A stretch of DNA of 47,165 nt from Planctomycetota bacterium. GTDB lineage: Bacteria; Planctomycetota; UBA1135; GCA-002686595. Location: the NCBI GenBank assembly GCA_029212845.1, contig JARGPD010000004.1, positions 22,530 through 69,694 of the forward strand, in the 5' to 3' direction. Below the pieces are notes generated by a model that worked only from the letters and a program-made list of their open reading frames with translations, had not been told where the DNA came from and ran no database searches. This document shows positions 17,080-25,216 of this stretch, in pieces (position 1 is the stretch's first letter; every line of letters begins with the position of its first letter). Position numbers and translations under genes: made by a program.

Positions 17080-18621
17080 ATGCTCCGCGCCCTTGCACTC
17101 ACCCTGTCCCTTGCTGCGACCCCCGCCCTGGCCCAAGACGCCGAGCTGACCTGGTCCGGCGGCGTGCTCGGTACCGCGGTCCAGTACCAGCTCTCGGGCC
17201 CCTCCGGCCAGCTGTTCTACTTCCTGCCCTCGGTCACGCCCGGGCCGACGCCCCTGGCCTTCTTCGACCCCGCCGACCCGCGCATCCTCGACGTCGGGCT
17301 CGAGCTCGTGTCCTTCGCCAAGCTGGGCTTCCTGACCCCGACCGCCACGCTCAACCTGCCGATGCCGGCCGCGCCGACCTTCGTGGGCCTCGAGCTGCGC
17401 GCCCAGTTCGTCACGATCGACCCGACCTTCACGACCCCCACCCTGGTCGACAAGGTCAGCAACGTCTCGCGCTTCATCATGGGCGGCCACGGGGACCTGG
17501 TCGGCACCCTCAGCGCGACGATCGACTCGCGCCAGGGCCACACCGCGACCCTGCTCGACGACGGCCGCGTGCTGATCATCGGCGGCGACGAGCCCGACTC
17601 CCTCGACAACAAGACCGCGATCGCGACGACCGAGATTTACGACCCCCAGACCCAGAGCTTCACCGCCGGTCCGAACCTGACCCAAGCGCGCAGCACCCAC
17701 ACCGCCACCAAGCTCGCGGACGGGCGCGTGCTGGTCACCGGCGGCTACCCGACCTACGGGCCCGGCATCGCGTCCGCCACCGCCGAGGTCTTCGACCCGG
17801 TCAGCGGGACCTTCAGCGCGGTCGCCTCGCCCAGCATCGGCCGCACCCTGCACACCGCGACCCTGCTGGCCGACGGGCGCGTGCTCGTCGTCGGCGGCGG
17901 CACCAAGTTCGACTTCAACGACATCTTCGGCTCCCTGGCGACCGTGGTCGAGACGACCGAGCTCTACGACCCCGTCGCCGACTCCTGGAGCGCCGGCCCG
18001 AACCTGCCCGGTCCGCGCTTCGCGCACCAGGCCAGCCGGCTCGGTGACGGCCGCGTGCTGATCTCCTCGGGTGTCGAGGTCGGCGACCTCTTCGGCATCC
18101 CGGTCCCCGGCATCACGACCGACTGCCACCGCTACGACCCCGGCACCGGGCTCTTCATGAACACAGCCCCGATGCCCGCGGGGCGCGCGTACCACGGCCA
18201 GATCACGGTCCCGAGCGGTGACGCGATGGTCATGGGCGGCGCCACCGGCGACTTCATCGGCCTGGTCTTCACGACCCACACCGACGTCTTCACCTACAAC
18301 CACCTGGCCAACGCCTGGACCAACGCCGGCGACCTGTCCGTCGCGCGGGCCTACCCGAACCCGGTCGACACCGGCAGCGGCATCGCCGTGATCGCCGGCC
18401 TCAAGAGCGTCGACATCACCACCGGCTCGGGCACCCCCGCCACCGAGGTCGAGACCTCGAGCTACACCGGCATCACCTGGACCACCGCCGGCGACCAGGC
18501 CCTGCCCCGCGAGACCCCGCGCGCGGTCGTCATCGACGGCGGCGAGCGCGTCCTGATCGTCGGCGTCGGCGACAACGGCGTCCCCGCGGTCGACGACACC
18601 GCCGAGGTCTTCATCCCGTAG
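17080..18621 (+). CDS. Secreted Kelch-repeat protein
   Basis: A 513-residue exported protein. The signal peptide MLRALALTLSLAATPALAQ gives the start at 17080, with AGGA 7 nt before the ATG. Residues of about 150-510 form repeated Kelch/galactose-oxidase-type blades: HTATLLDDGRVLIIGG, HTATKLADGRVLVTGG, HTATLLADGRVLVVGG and HQASRLGDGRVLISSG, each followed by TEIYDP or AEVFDP-type strands. This predicts a beta-propeller. The N-terminal 130 residues (ELTWSGGVLGTAVQYQL) are a separate beta-rich region seen by me in no named family. No oxidase copper ligands could be assigned, so a binding or surface role is more likely than catalysis. It stands alone, divergent from the outer-membrane-like gene. 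Confidence 0.82.
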   Translation: MLRALALTLSLAATPALAQDAELTWSGGVLGTAVQYQLSGPSGQLFYFLPSVTPGPTPLAFFDPADPRILDVGLELVSFAKLGFLTPTATLNLPMPAAPTFVGLELRAQFVTIDPTFTTPTLVDKVSNVSRFIMGGHGDLVGTLSATIDSRQGHTATLLDDGRVLIIGGDEPDSLDNKTAIATTEIYDPQTQSFTAGPNLTQARSTHTATKLADGRVLVTGGYPTYGPGIASATAEVFDPVSGTFSAVASPSIGRTLHTATLLADGRVLVVGGGTKFDFNDIFGSLATVVETTELYDPVADSWSAGPNLPGPRFAHQASRLGDGRVLISSGVEVGDLFGIPVPGITTDCHRYDPGTGLFMNTAPMPAGRAYHGQITVPSGDAMVMGGATGDFIGLVFTTHTDVFTYNHLANAWTNAGDLSVARAYPNPVDTGSGIAVIAGLKSVDITTGSGTPATEVETSSYTGITWTTAGDQALPRETPRAVVIDGGERVLIVGVGDNGVPAVDDTAEVFIP

Positions 18622-18672
18622 CAGCCCTTTGAACTGAGCGACTGCCTAACGGATCACCGATTGCCAGCCGGA

Positions 18673-18706
18673 GCGAGGCCTTCGGCGGAGACGCCGGCGA
18701 CCTCGC
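18673..18706. terminator. Bidirectional hairpin between convergent genes
   Basis: GCGAGG (18673-18678) pairs with CCTCGC (18701-18706), and inside it CGGCG pairs with CGCCG around a GAGA loop. It lies in the 92-nt gap between two convergent genes, so it could end either transcript. There is no clear T-tract. Confidence 0.4.
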
Positions 18707-18713
18707 GCACTTG

Positions 18714-19577
18714 TCAGAGCCCAGCGATGTAGAGCTTGAGCTCGTCCGCCTTCGCCTTGGCCAAGGCGTTCAACTCGGCCAGCAAGGAATTGAGCAGCGG
18801 GTCCTTCTCGACCTCGAAGTAGAGCTCGACCATCCAGCCATTGAAGGAGCCCGACGTGCTCTCGATCTGACCCGAGTAAGAGGGGTCCTTGGTCGGTTCG
18901 GGCGCAACCAGAAGACCGTGCTCGTAGTGCCCAAGCTCCCACTCCGCCGCCCGGTACGACTGGTTTGCCGCTAGATAGGCTTCGAGTAGGGGAGCCATGG
19001 TTGCGGTGTGCCGGTCTTCGATCTCCTTCAGTCGGTCGTAGTCGTACCGCGAGATGGGCTTCCCCTCGGGATTCAAGCCCGGATCGCCCTTCAGCAACTG
19101 ACGGTCGAGAAGGGGCTGCAACAGGGACTTGCCAACCGTCTCGTAGAGCCCCCTCAGGTCTCCCTCGAACGAGTCCTCGATGCCCACGGTCCCATTCAAC
19201 GCGAGGGCTCGCGCTCGGGGCTCGACCTCCTCCCAGCTGGGGTACTTCGAGAGGTCGATCTCACTGTCCAGGTCCCAATCGGCCTCAGCGAGTTGGGCTT
19301 CGATCTCCGGCCAACGCGACCCCCACTCCTCGATCAGGTAGTCCCCGAGAGTCATCACCCGTGACGCCAACGGCTTGCCGTCTTCGATTTCAACGGGCGT
19401 GCGCTCCACCAGGCTCATCTCGTCCTGCTCGTCGATCGATGGGCCCGGACGCGGACCGTGCCCCACAGGGTCACTTGCTCCACTGGTCTCCGGCCAAATG
19501 AACCAGACGAGCCCTGCGGTCAAGATGCCGGCACAGAAGAGAAGGATCCCTGTCCAGGCTTTGCTCTTCACTGGCAT
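18714..19577 (-). CDS. Membrane-anchored extracytoplasmic protein of unknown function
   Basis: I do not recognise this 287-residue protein. It begins with a basic residue and one hydrophobic segment (WTGILLFCAGILTAGLVWFIW, given in part), then an acidic, mostly helical body with many Trp/Tyr/Glu (IEEWGSRWPEIEAQLAEADWD). It is probably anchored by this helix or exported. The ATG at 19577 overlaps the end of the upstream cysteine-rich gene by 10 nt; a GTG at 19586 is possible. Codon third positions are visibly less G/C-biased than in neighbouring genes, so the pair may be a recent acquisition. Confidence 0.7.
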   Translation of the reverse strand: MPVKSKAWTGILLFCAGILTAGLVWFIWPETSGASDPVGHGPRPGPSIDEQDEMSLVERTPVEIEDGKPLASRVMTLGDYLIEEWGSRWPEIEAQLAEADWDLDSEIDLSKYPSWEEVEPRARALALNGTVGIEDSFEGDLRGLYETVGKSLLQPLLDRQLLKGDPGLNPEGKPISRYDYDRLKEIEDRHTATMAPLLEAYLAANQSYRAAEWELGHYEHGLLVAPEPTKDPSYSGQIESTSGSFNGWMVELYFEVEKDPLLNSLLAELNALAKAKADELKLYIAGL

Positions 19578-20050
19578 GGTGTGCACTCGACATGCTCACC
19601 GGCATAGGCGTAGATTTCACCAGTGTTGGGATTGCCGAGGGAGACCTGCAGCGACACGGTCCGGCCGCACGCCAAGGTGCCCGAGGAACCAGCAGTGGCA
19701 GCGCCGCTTTGGATGAACTCGCACACCTTCGCGCCGCTGGCCGAGGGAACGCCACGGATGAGGGAGCAGAGCTCCACTGGGCAGCTCGCCGCCCAACCGA
19801 GCGACCAAGAGCCGGAACATGGGTCCCCGCTGTAGTCACCCAAGTCTCCGGTACAGGTCTCAGGGTATCCGATCAGGGTCACCGTGATGGAAACGTCGAA
19901 ACTGCACCCGGCAGGCGGTGTGAAAGTGACGGGACCAGGCCAAGACGTGGGGACGGCTGTACAACCGTCGCAGTCATCGAAGGTCGGCGAGGCGAACAAG
20001 GAAGGCGCGACGAGGATTCCTGCGAGGTAGGCAAGGAGGTGCGAATGCAT
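19568..20050 (-). CDS. Secreted cysteine-rich protein of unknown function
   Basis: A 160-residue exported protein with signal peptide MHSHLLAYLAGILVAPSLFA and probable cleavage before SPTFDD. The mature part has eleven cysteines (DDCDGC at the start, ECTPCQ at the end), so several disulfides are likely. Beta-type segments (VTFTPPAGCSFDVSITVTLIG, in part; GRTVSLQVSLGNPNTGEIY) suggest an immunoglobulin-like or adhesin-like domain; no family recognised. ATG at 20050 is preferred over TTG at 20062. It overlaps the downstream membrane-anchored gene by 10 nt, so the two are probably co-expressed. A GA dinucleotide repeat lies about 95-117 nt upstream. Base composition is less GC-rich than the surroundings. 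Confidence 0.7.
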   Translation of the reverse strand: MHSHLLAYLAGILVAPSLFASPTFDDCDGCTAVPTSWPGPVTFTPPAGCSFDVSITVTLIGYPETCTGDLGDYSGDPCSGSWSLGWAASCPVELCSLIRGVPSASGAKVCEFIQSGAATAGSSGTLACGRTVSLQVSLGNPNTGEIYAYAGEHVECTPCQ

Positions 20051-20144
20051 GCTGATGTCCAAGCATGGGGTTCACCGTGTCACTGGGTCGCAACCATGCG
20101 ACTTGGCGAGCGAGGTGAAGTACGAGATGCCCTCAATCGTAATT

Positions 20145-20167
20145 GAGAGAGAGAGAGAGAGAGAGAG
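20145..20167. repeat. (GA)n microsatellite
   Basis: Eleven GA units plus a G, uninterrupted. It lies 28 nt past the STT3-like stop codon and about 95 nt before the start of the cysteine-rich gene on the minus strand. The 3' end can fold with CTCTC (20171-20175) into a short hairpin. A simple repeat of this length is unusual in so GC-rich a genome. Confidence 0.9.
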
Positions 20168-20194
20168 CAACTCTCAGGCCGGAATCACAACCGC

Positions 20195-22450
20195 TCACTC
20201 CACCCGGCGCCAGATCGAGATCACGGGGCCGACGGGGCCGGCCTTGCGGCCGCCGAAGATCGACTCCTTGCGGCGCGAGGAATAGACGCGCTCGAGGCCG
20301 GGGACCTCGTTGGGCGCGCCGCCCGGGCCGGTGACGGCCAGGCGCCAGGCCATGGTCTCCGCGGCCGCCTTGCTGAAGGTCTTCTTGCCGTCGAGCTTGG
20401 TGAACAGGGCCTGGCGCGCGGGGCCGGTGAGGCCTGCGATGCGCGCGTTCGAGGCCAGATCGCCGACGATGCGCGGGGTCACGACGACGTAGGCGGCGTC
20501 GAGCTCGTCGAGCTGCTCGAGGAAGCGCGCGGGGTCGCGCTCGACCAGTGCGGCCGCGGCGGCGGGGAAGGATTTGGGGCCGACGAAGCTGCCGAAGTTG
20601 GTCGTCACGACGGGCCGCCGGGCGTGGTACTCGATCAGGTGCCCCATGCCCCAACCGGACAGCACGCCGTACTCCTGCTCGGCCATGGCCATGGTCCAGG
20701 GACCGGGGACCTCGGTGCCCGTGCGCATCCAACGCAGGCCGCCCAGCACCTCGGCCCGCCAGGCGCGAGTGTCGTCGAGGGTCGCCGCGTCGGGGGCGCT
20801 GAGCGCGCGCCCCTGCTGCAGGCCGGCGACCAGCACGACGATGGCTAGCAGCACACCGCACACGGCGACGGTCTTGCGCCAGAGGCCCGACAGGAGGCCC
20901 TCCTCGATGCGCCCGATCACCAGGCCCGGCACCACGCCCGCGCTCACGGCGAGCGGCACGGCCAGGCTGTTGCCGAAGCGCCGCTGGGAGACGGCCAGGG
21001 TGGCGAAGACCACCAGGTTGAGCAGCAGGTGCAGGCGCGCCTCGGCGCGCAGCTGGCCGCGGCGCCCGTCGAGCGAGCGCTGCACGATCAGGACGAGCCC
21101 CAGCAGCAGGAAGGGCAGCGCCAGCCCAACCAGCCCGAGGTCCGCGTGCACGCCGCGCAGCAGGCTGCCCTGGCCAACTTCGACCAAGGGCCTGCTCTCG
21201 TCGACCACGTCCATGAACAGGTTGCCGCGGCTGGCCCAGGCGAAGCCCTCGCGCAGGCCGCCCAGGAAGCCCGGCAGCACGGCCACCGCGATGGCGCCGA
21301 AGAGCGGCACCAGGAAGAGGCACGCCAGCCGCTCGCGCCAGCTGCGCGAGACCATCGTGCGGCCCGGGATGCCCGGCAGTGGGCCCGCGGGGCCGCGGCT
21401 CATCCAGCTCGAGAGCTGACCGGGCAGCCAGAGGGCGACGGCGGCGGCGAAGAGCGCCATCGGCACGCCTAGGGTCAGGTTGATCACCGAGCCGGCCTGG
21501 GTCTCGTTCCACGGGCTCGCGAGGGCGGCGGGCAGGGTCACGAGGGTCGCGGTCAGGAAGTACAGGGCGCCCGCACGGCGCGCGTCCTCCGAGCGCTCGG
21601 GCCGGCGACCCGCGCAGGCCAGATAGAAGCTGATGCCCGCGACGGCGACGAACAGGGCCGAGGCCAGCCAGATCAGGAGCGCGAGGCCTGCGAGGAAGCC
21701 GGCCGTGATGCCGCCGAAGGTGGCGTCGAGCCCGCGCAGCTCGCAGTGGCTGTCGTCGGACTCGAACGAGCCGCAGGCGAAGATGCGCGCGAAGGCCAGG
21801 TGGTGCAGGGCGAAGAGCAGGGCGATCGCCACGTGGTGGTCGATGCGCCCGACGTCGCCGTACCAAGCGGCGATCGGCAGGGTCGCGTAGGCCAGGCCGG
21901 CCAGGAGCGCGGCCACGGTCGGCGCGATCGTGTAGCCGCGGCGCAGGTACAGACCCGGCCGGCCGCGGTAGGTGAAGGCGCCCGCGGCGAGGGCCACGGC
22001 CAGGGCGGTCAGGGCGCCGAGCAGTGGCGGCAGGTGGACCAGGCGTGCCTCGAGCTCGGCCTCGTACGCGTCGGTCAGGCCCATCGAGCCCGGCCGCCCC
22101 TGGGTGAGCCGCGCGAAGAAGGACAGCATGCCGTCGAACAGCGGCGGCCACGGAACGGCGCTGCCCCCCGCCGGGTGGTTCAGGAAGCGGTCCAAGGAGG
22201 GCACCTCGCCGGTCACCAGGGCCAGCTCGGCGCGGCGCAGGTGGTAGGCCGCGTCGGGGTCGTCGATCAGGTGCGTCGGGACCAGTCCACCGTGGCCCGC
22301 AGCGGTCGCCGGCAGGGCCGCGCGCGCCTCGTCGTCCAGGATCAGGCCGCCGGCGCGCGCCTCGCGCAGGTCGAAGGCCAGTCCCATGACCAGCACCAGG
22401 CCCACCGCCCCGAGGGCGTACACCAGGGCCTGGACGCGGCTGGGCCTCAT
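20195..22450 (-). CDS. STT3-like oligosaccharyltransferase (GT66-type membrane protein)
   Basis: A 751-residue polytopic membrane protein with about a dozen hydrophobic helices and a C-terminal soluble domain. Family features of STT3/AglB/PglB: an extracytoplasmic acidic motif DDPDAAYHLRRAEL after the first helix, the DHH-like VGRIDHHVAIALL, and in the C-terminal domain SGWGMGHLIEYHARRPVV, in the place of the WWDYG signature. In the family this enzyme transfers a lipid-linked glycan to proteins in the periplasm or lumen. The WWDYG motif is clearly diverged, so acceptor or donor may differ, and a related GT-C transferase is possible. The ATG overlaps the stop of the upstream secreted-protein gene (ATGA), indicating coupled expression. 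Confidence 0.75.
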   Translation of the reverse strand: MRPSRVQALVYALGAVGLVLVMGLAFDLREARAGGLILDDEARAALPATAAGHGGLVPTHLIDDPDAAYHLRRAELALVTGEVPSLDRFLNHPAGGSAVPWPPLFDGMLSFFARLTQGRPGSMGLTDAYEAELEARLVHLPPLLGALTALAVALAAGAFTYRGRPGLYLRRGYTIAPTVAALLAGLAYATLPIAAWYGDVGRIDHHVAIALLFALHHLAFARIFACGSFESDDSHCELRGLDATFGGITAGFLAGLALLIWLASALFVAVAGISFYLACAGRRPERSEDARRAGALYFLTATLVTLPAALASPWNETQAGSVINLTLGVPMALFAAAVALWLPGQLSSWMSRGPAGPLPGIPGRTMVSRSWRERLACLFLVPLFGAIAVAVLPGFLGGLREGFAWASRGNLFMDVVDESRPLVEVGQGSLLRGVHADLGLVGLALPFLLLGLVLIVQRSLDGRRGQLRAEARLHLLLNLVVFATLAVSQRRFGNSLAVPLAVSAGVVPGLVIGRIEEGLLSGLWRKTVAVCGVLLAIVVLVAGLQQGRALSAPDAATLDDTRAWRAEVLGGLRWMRTGTEVPGPWTMAMAEQEYGVLSGWGMGHLIEYHARRPVVTTNFGSFVGPKSFPAAAAALVERDPARFLEQLDELDAAYVVVTPRIVGDLASNARIAGLTGPARQALFTKLDGKKTFSKAAAETMAWRLAVTGPGGAPNEVPGLERVYSSRRKESIFGGRKAGPVGPVISIWRRVE

Positions 22451-23883
22451 CGGCCTTCGTCCGCGGTCGCTGCGTCTTCGGGGCCGGACTCGGCCAGCCA
22501 CTCGGCGATCCAGCCGGGCAGCTCGGTGGCCGAGAGGAAGATCGAGTCGTCCAGCAGCTTGGCGGTGACATGGGCCGAAGCGCCGGCGAGCTCGGCCGAG
22601 GCGGACTCGGGGGTGAGGTACAGGGTCGGCACCGAGGGCATGGTCGGGGTCGGGCGCCACATGCGGGCGACGACGACCAGCCGGTCGATGGCGGGCGCGC
22701 CGTTGCGCAGGAACTCGAGCTGGGTCGCCAGGATCGCATCGCCGAAGACGACCAGCGTCACCTCGCGGTCGCCGAAGCTGGCACAGGCCTCGGTGACCCT
22801 GGGCGACTCGCCCGCGCCGACCGGCGCCGTGGCAGCAAGGTGGTGGCCGGTCGAGCGCCCGGCCTCCAGCCAGGCGGCGCCGACGGTGCCCGCGAAGCTC
22901 GGGCCGCCGGCGCGGTCCCGGGGCTCGACCAGGAGCAGTACGGGGGCGGTGTCCGGGTCGGGCAGGGCACCTGGGACCTGGGGCGCGGCCAGCTCGCGGC
23001 CGAGCCAGTCGGAGGCCAGCTGGTAGAGGGAGGGGGCCAGGCGCTCGCCGGTCTCGAGCAGGGCGACCAGCGGGCTGCGGGCACCCGGCGTGGCGGCCTG
23101 GCCGAAGCGCTGGACCAAGCCGGCGATGCCGGGCTCGGGCGCGACGATCGGGACGGGGACCGGGCGGCCACGAACGGGAGCCAGCAGCAGCGCGCCGGGC
23201 TCGGCGCCCGGGTCCTCGATGCGCGGGCTCAGCTCGGGCACCAGGTGCCACAGGCCCGGCTCGACGAGCGGCGCGCGCACGAACATCTGGAAGCCCTCGA
23301 CCCCGAAGGCGCGCGCGGCGATCGGCTCGGTGCGCGCGACCAGCTCCTGGCCCTCGGGACCGAGCCAGACCAGGCTCAGACCAACATCGAGGCTGGAGCG
23401 AAGCTCGTAGAGGGAGGCGAGGTCCACGGTCAGGCTCGCCGGCCGGCCGCTGCGCTTAGCCTCGACCAGGCCGGGGCGAACGCGCAGGTCCAGGGACAGG
23501 GCTTGCAGGGCCAGCACCGCGGCGGGGTCCTCGCCCAGGAGGTCGGCCGAGGGCGTTCCGCCGAGCACGGCGGTCGCGACCTGGATGGCGCCAAGGGAGG
23601 GCAGCAGCTCGGCCGGTGCGCCGGGGCTGACCAGCTCGGCGAAGAGCGCCCGCACCGCGTCCCGGCGTGCCTCGTCGGCAGCGCCCCAGGCGACGAAGAA
23701 GGCGTCGACGAGCTCGGCGCGCAGGTTGGCGGCGTGGGCCATCGGCGGGGTGTCCGCTGATGGTGTGCTCCAGGCAGCGCGCTCGGCCGCAGCCCACGGA
23801 CCGGCCGTGGCCGACGTCGCGATGGCCGCGAGCGCCACCACGACGGCGCCGAGTTGGCGTCCGCGATGCAGGATCAGGCTCAT
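22447..23883 (-). CDS. Secreted protein of unknown function, coupled to the STT3-like gene
   Basis: A 478-residue exported protein with signal peptide RQLGAVVVALAAIATSATAG. I do not recognise a family. The N-terminal half is Ala/Leu-rich and probably helical (VDAFFVAWGAADEARRDAVRALF). The C-terminal half alternates strands and helices (APVLLLVEPRD, EVTLVVFGDAILATQLEFL, IDRLVVVARM, LPGWIAEWLAES), like an alpha/beta fold; a remote alpha/beta-hydrolase is possible but no nucleophile-elbow motif is clear. It begins 8 nt after the zinc-ribbon gene and its stop overlaps the STT3-like start (ATGA), so all three are one operon. Confidence 0.72.
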   Translation of the reverse strand: MSLILHRGRQLGAVVVALAAIATSATAGPWAAAERAAWSTPSADTPPMAHAANLRAELVDAFFVAWGAADEARRDAVRALFAELVSPGAPAELLPSLGAIQVATAVLGGTPSADLLGEDPAAVLALQALSLDLRVRPGLVEAKRSGRPASLTVDLASLYELRSSLDVGLSLVWLGPEGQELVARTEPIAARAFGVEGFQMFVRAPLVEPGLWHLVPELSPRIEDPGAEPGALLLAPVRGRPVPVPIVAPEPGIAGLVQRFGQAATPGARSPLVALLETGERLAPSLYQLASDWLGRELAAPQVPGALPDPDTAPVLLLVEPRDRAGGPSFAGTVGAAWLEAGRSTGHHLAATAPVGAGESPRVTEACASFGDREVTLVVFGDAILATQLEFLRNGAPAIDRLVVVARMWRPTPTMPSVPTLYLTPESASAELAGASAHVTAKLLDDSIFLSATELPGWIAEWLAESGPEDAATADEGR

Positions 23884-23891
23884 GGCGAGGA

Positions 23892-25064
23892 TCAGCGCAG
23901 GGGGTAGGTGTCCTTCACCCACTCGGCCCAGGCCTCTTCCATCTGGATCGGCGACAAGCCGAAGGCCTCGGCGAGGGCGTCCCGGGTCGGCGTCTTCGAG
24001 CGCAGCCGACTCAGCAGCAGGTTGAACATCTTGGCGTCCTTGTGGATCAGGAAGTCGACGTAGCTGAATGCGATCGCGTGCTCCTCGAGCTCGAGGCCAT
24101 CGGTGTTGCGCGAGAAGACCGTGCCGATCTTGGGGTAGTCGCCCGACTGCACCATCTTGCGCACCGCGGGCTTCCACTTGCCGCCCTTGAAGTCGACGTT
24201 GGTGTTCTGCTCCTGGTAGCAGTAGGTGTCGCAGACCTCGAAGTACTTGTCCTCGAACCAGTGGGCCAGCCCGGCGTCGGCCCAGCCGCCCTTCTTGTTC
24301 CCGATCCACTCCATCGGGTTCTGGTGCGAGAGCAGGAGGTGCGTCACGTTGTGGACCACGTTGCGGTGCAGCGACTCGTCGTTCTTGTGGCTCTTCTTGT
24401 TGCCGCACAGCGAGTAGGTCGGGTTGAGGCCGAGCAGCTTCACGCCCTCCTCGTTGCCCTGCTGGCAGAAGCGCAGGCTGCCGTCCTTCTGGTCCTTCGG
24501 CAGCCACCACACGAACAGGCGCAGGCGCTGCTGGAAGGAGCCGTCCTTGACCTGCAGCGTGTCCACGTAGTCCGCGAACAGCGTCTCCATGCGATCGGCC
24601 CACAGGTGCATCAGCTCGTGCTGGTCGAGCCGCTTCTTGTCGACCTTCATCGAGTCGATCTCCCACACGATCTCGAAGTGGTCGGTCACGATCGTGTGCA
24701 GCGGGAAGCCCATCTCCTCGTCGTACTTGATCACCGACTCACGGATCCCCGGGATCCGCTCGCGGCGCCCGGCGAGGTCCGCGTCCACGTCCGGCCGCTC
24801 GCACTCGTCGCAGTCGATCCAGCCCGTACCGCCGCAGGTCTCGCAGCCGTACACCTCGCTGCAGTAGTGAGCGTTCGTCTCCAGGCCGCAGTCCACCTTC
24901 TTGTGGACCTTGTCCGGGCACTCCTCCATGCCGGTCGTCTTGCACTGGATGCAGCGCGGCCAGACGGGCTCCTCGTCGGGACCCCGATCATCCTGCAGCG
25001 GCGCCAGGGCCAGGACCGGGAGCAGGAACAACGACGGAAGTAGGAGGGCGAGGAGGGTTCTCAT
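23892..25064 (-). CDS. Secreted CxxC zinc-ribbon protein with degenerate gluzincin-like motif
   Basis: A 390-residue exported protein (signal MRTLLALLLPSLFLLPVLALA). Residues 38-88 hold nine cysteines in DnaJ-like pairs (CIQC, CETCGGTG, CDEC), a probable zinc-binding or disulfide module. The rest resembles peptidase-MA (gluzincin) proteins: HNVTHLLLSH (residues 238-247) followed about 20 residues later by WADAGLAHWFED, the layout HExxH...E, but with Asn for the catalytic Glu and Asp for the third ligand. Another sequence, HELMH (149-153), matches HExxH literally. Either a pseudo-peptidase or an unusual metallopeptidase. The ATG at 25064 is preferred because TAGGAT (25095-25100) lies just upstream; a GTG at 25094 would fall on the promoter. 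First gene of the STT3-like operon. Confidence 0.72.
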   Translation of the reverse strand: MRTLLALLLPSLFLLPVLALAPLQDDRGPDEEPVWPRCIQCKTTGMEECPDKVHKKVDCGLETNAHYCSEVYGCETCGGTGWIDCDECERPDVDADLAGRRERIPGIRESVIKYDEEMGFPLHTIVTDHFEIVWEIDSMKVDKKRLDQHELMHLWADRMETLFADYVDTLQVKDGSFQQRLRLFVWWLPKDQKDGSLRFCQQGNEEGVKLLGLNPTYSLCGNKKSHKNDESLHRNVVHNVTHLLLSHQNPMEWIGNKKGGWADAGLAHWFEDKYFEVCDTYCYQEQNTNVDFKGGKWKPAVRKMVQSGDYPKIGTVFSRNTDGLELEEHAIAFSYVDFLIHKDAKMFNLLLSRLRSKTPTRDALAEAFGLSPIQMEEAWAEWVKDTYPLR

Positions 25065-25094
25065 AGGAGCGGACGGGGCTTCGGCGGGAGGCAC

Positions 25095-25124
25095 ATCCTA
25101 TAACCTCTGCCCAGCTCTGGTCAC
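25095..25124 (-). promoter_or_regulatory. Candidate promoter of the STT3-like operon
   Basis: GTGACC (25119-25124) and TAGGAT (25095-25100) on the minus strand are 18 nt apart, 30 nt before the ATG at 25064. A perfect dyad CTGGTC-AC-GACCAG (25117-25130) overlaps the -35 position and could be an operator. Confidence 0.45.
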
Positions 25125-25216
25125 GACCAGCGCCAGGGGATCCAAGGTCTCGGCGCCTTACCGGATCGTCACCTCGGGCGGCCCCGCACCGTCGTGGCCA
25201 ATGCGCCCTCCCCGCC

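Noticed and set aside
22450-24666. Very long minus-strand frames across the STT3 operon (STT3-like or secreted gene extended upstream)
   Set aside because: The extra parts lie within neighbouring genes in another frame; the ATGs with signal peptide or first helix give the right starts.
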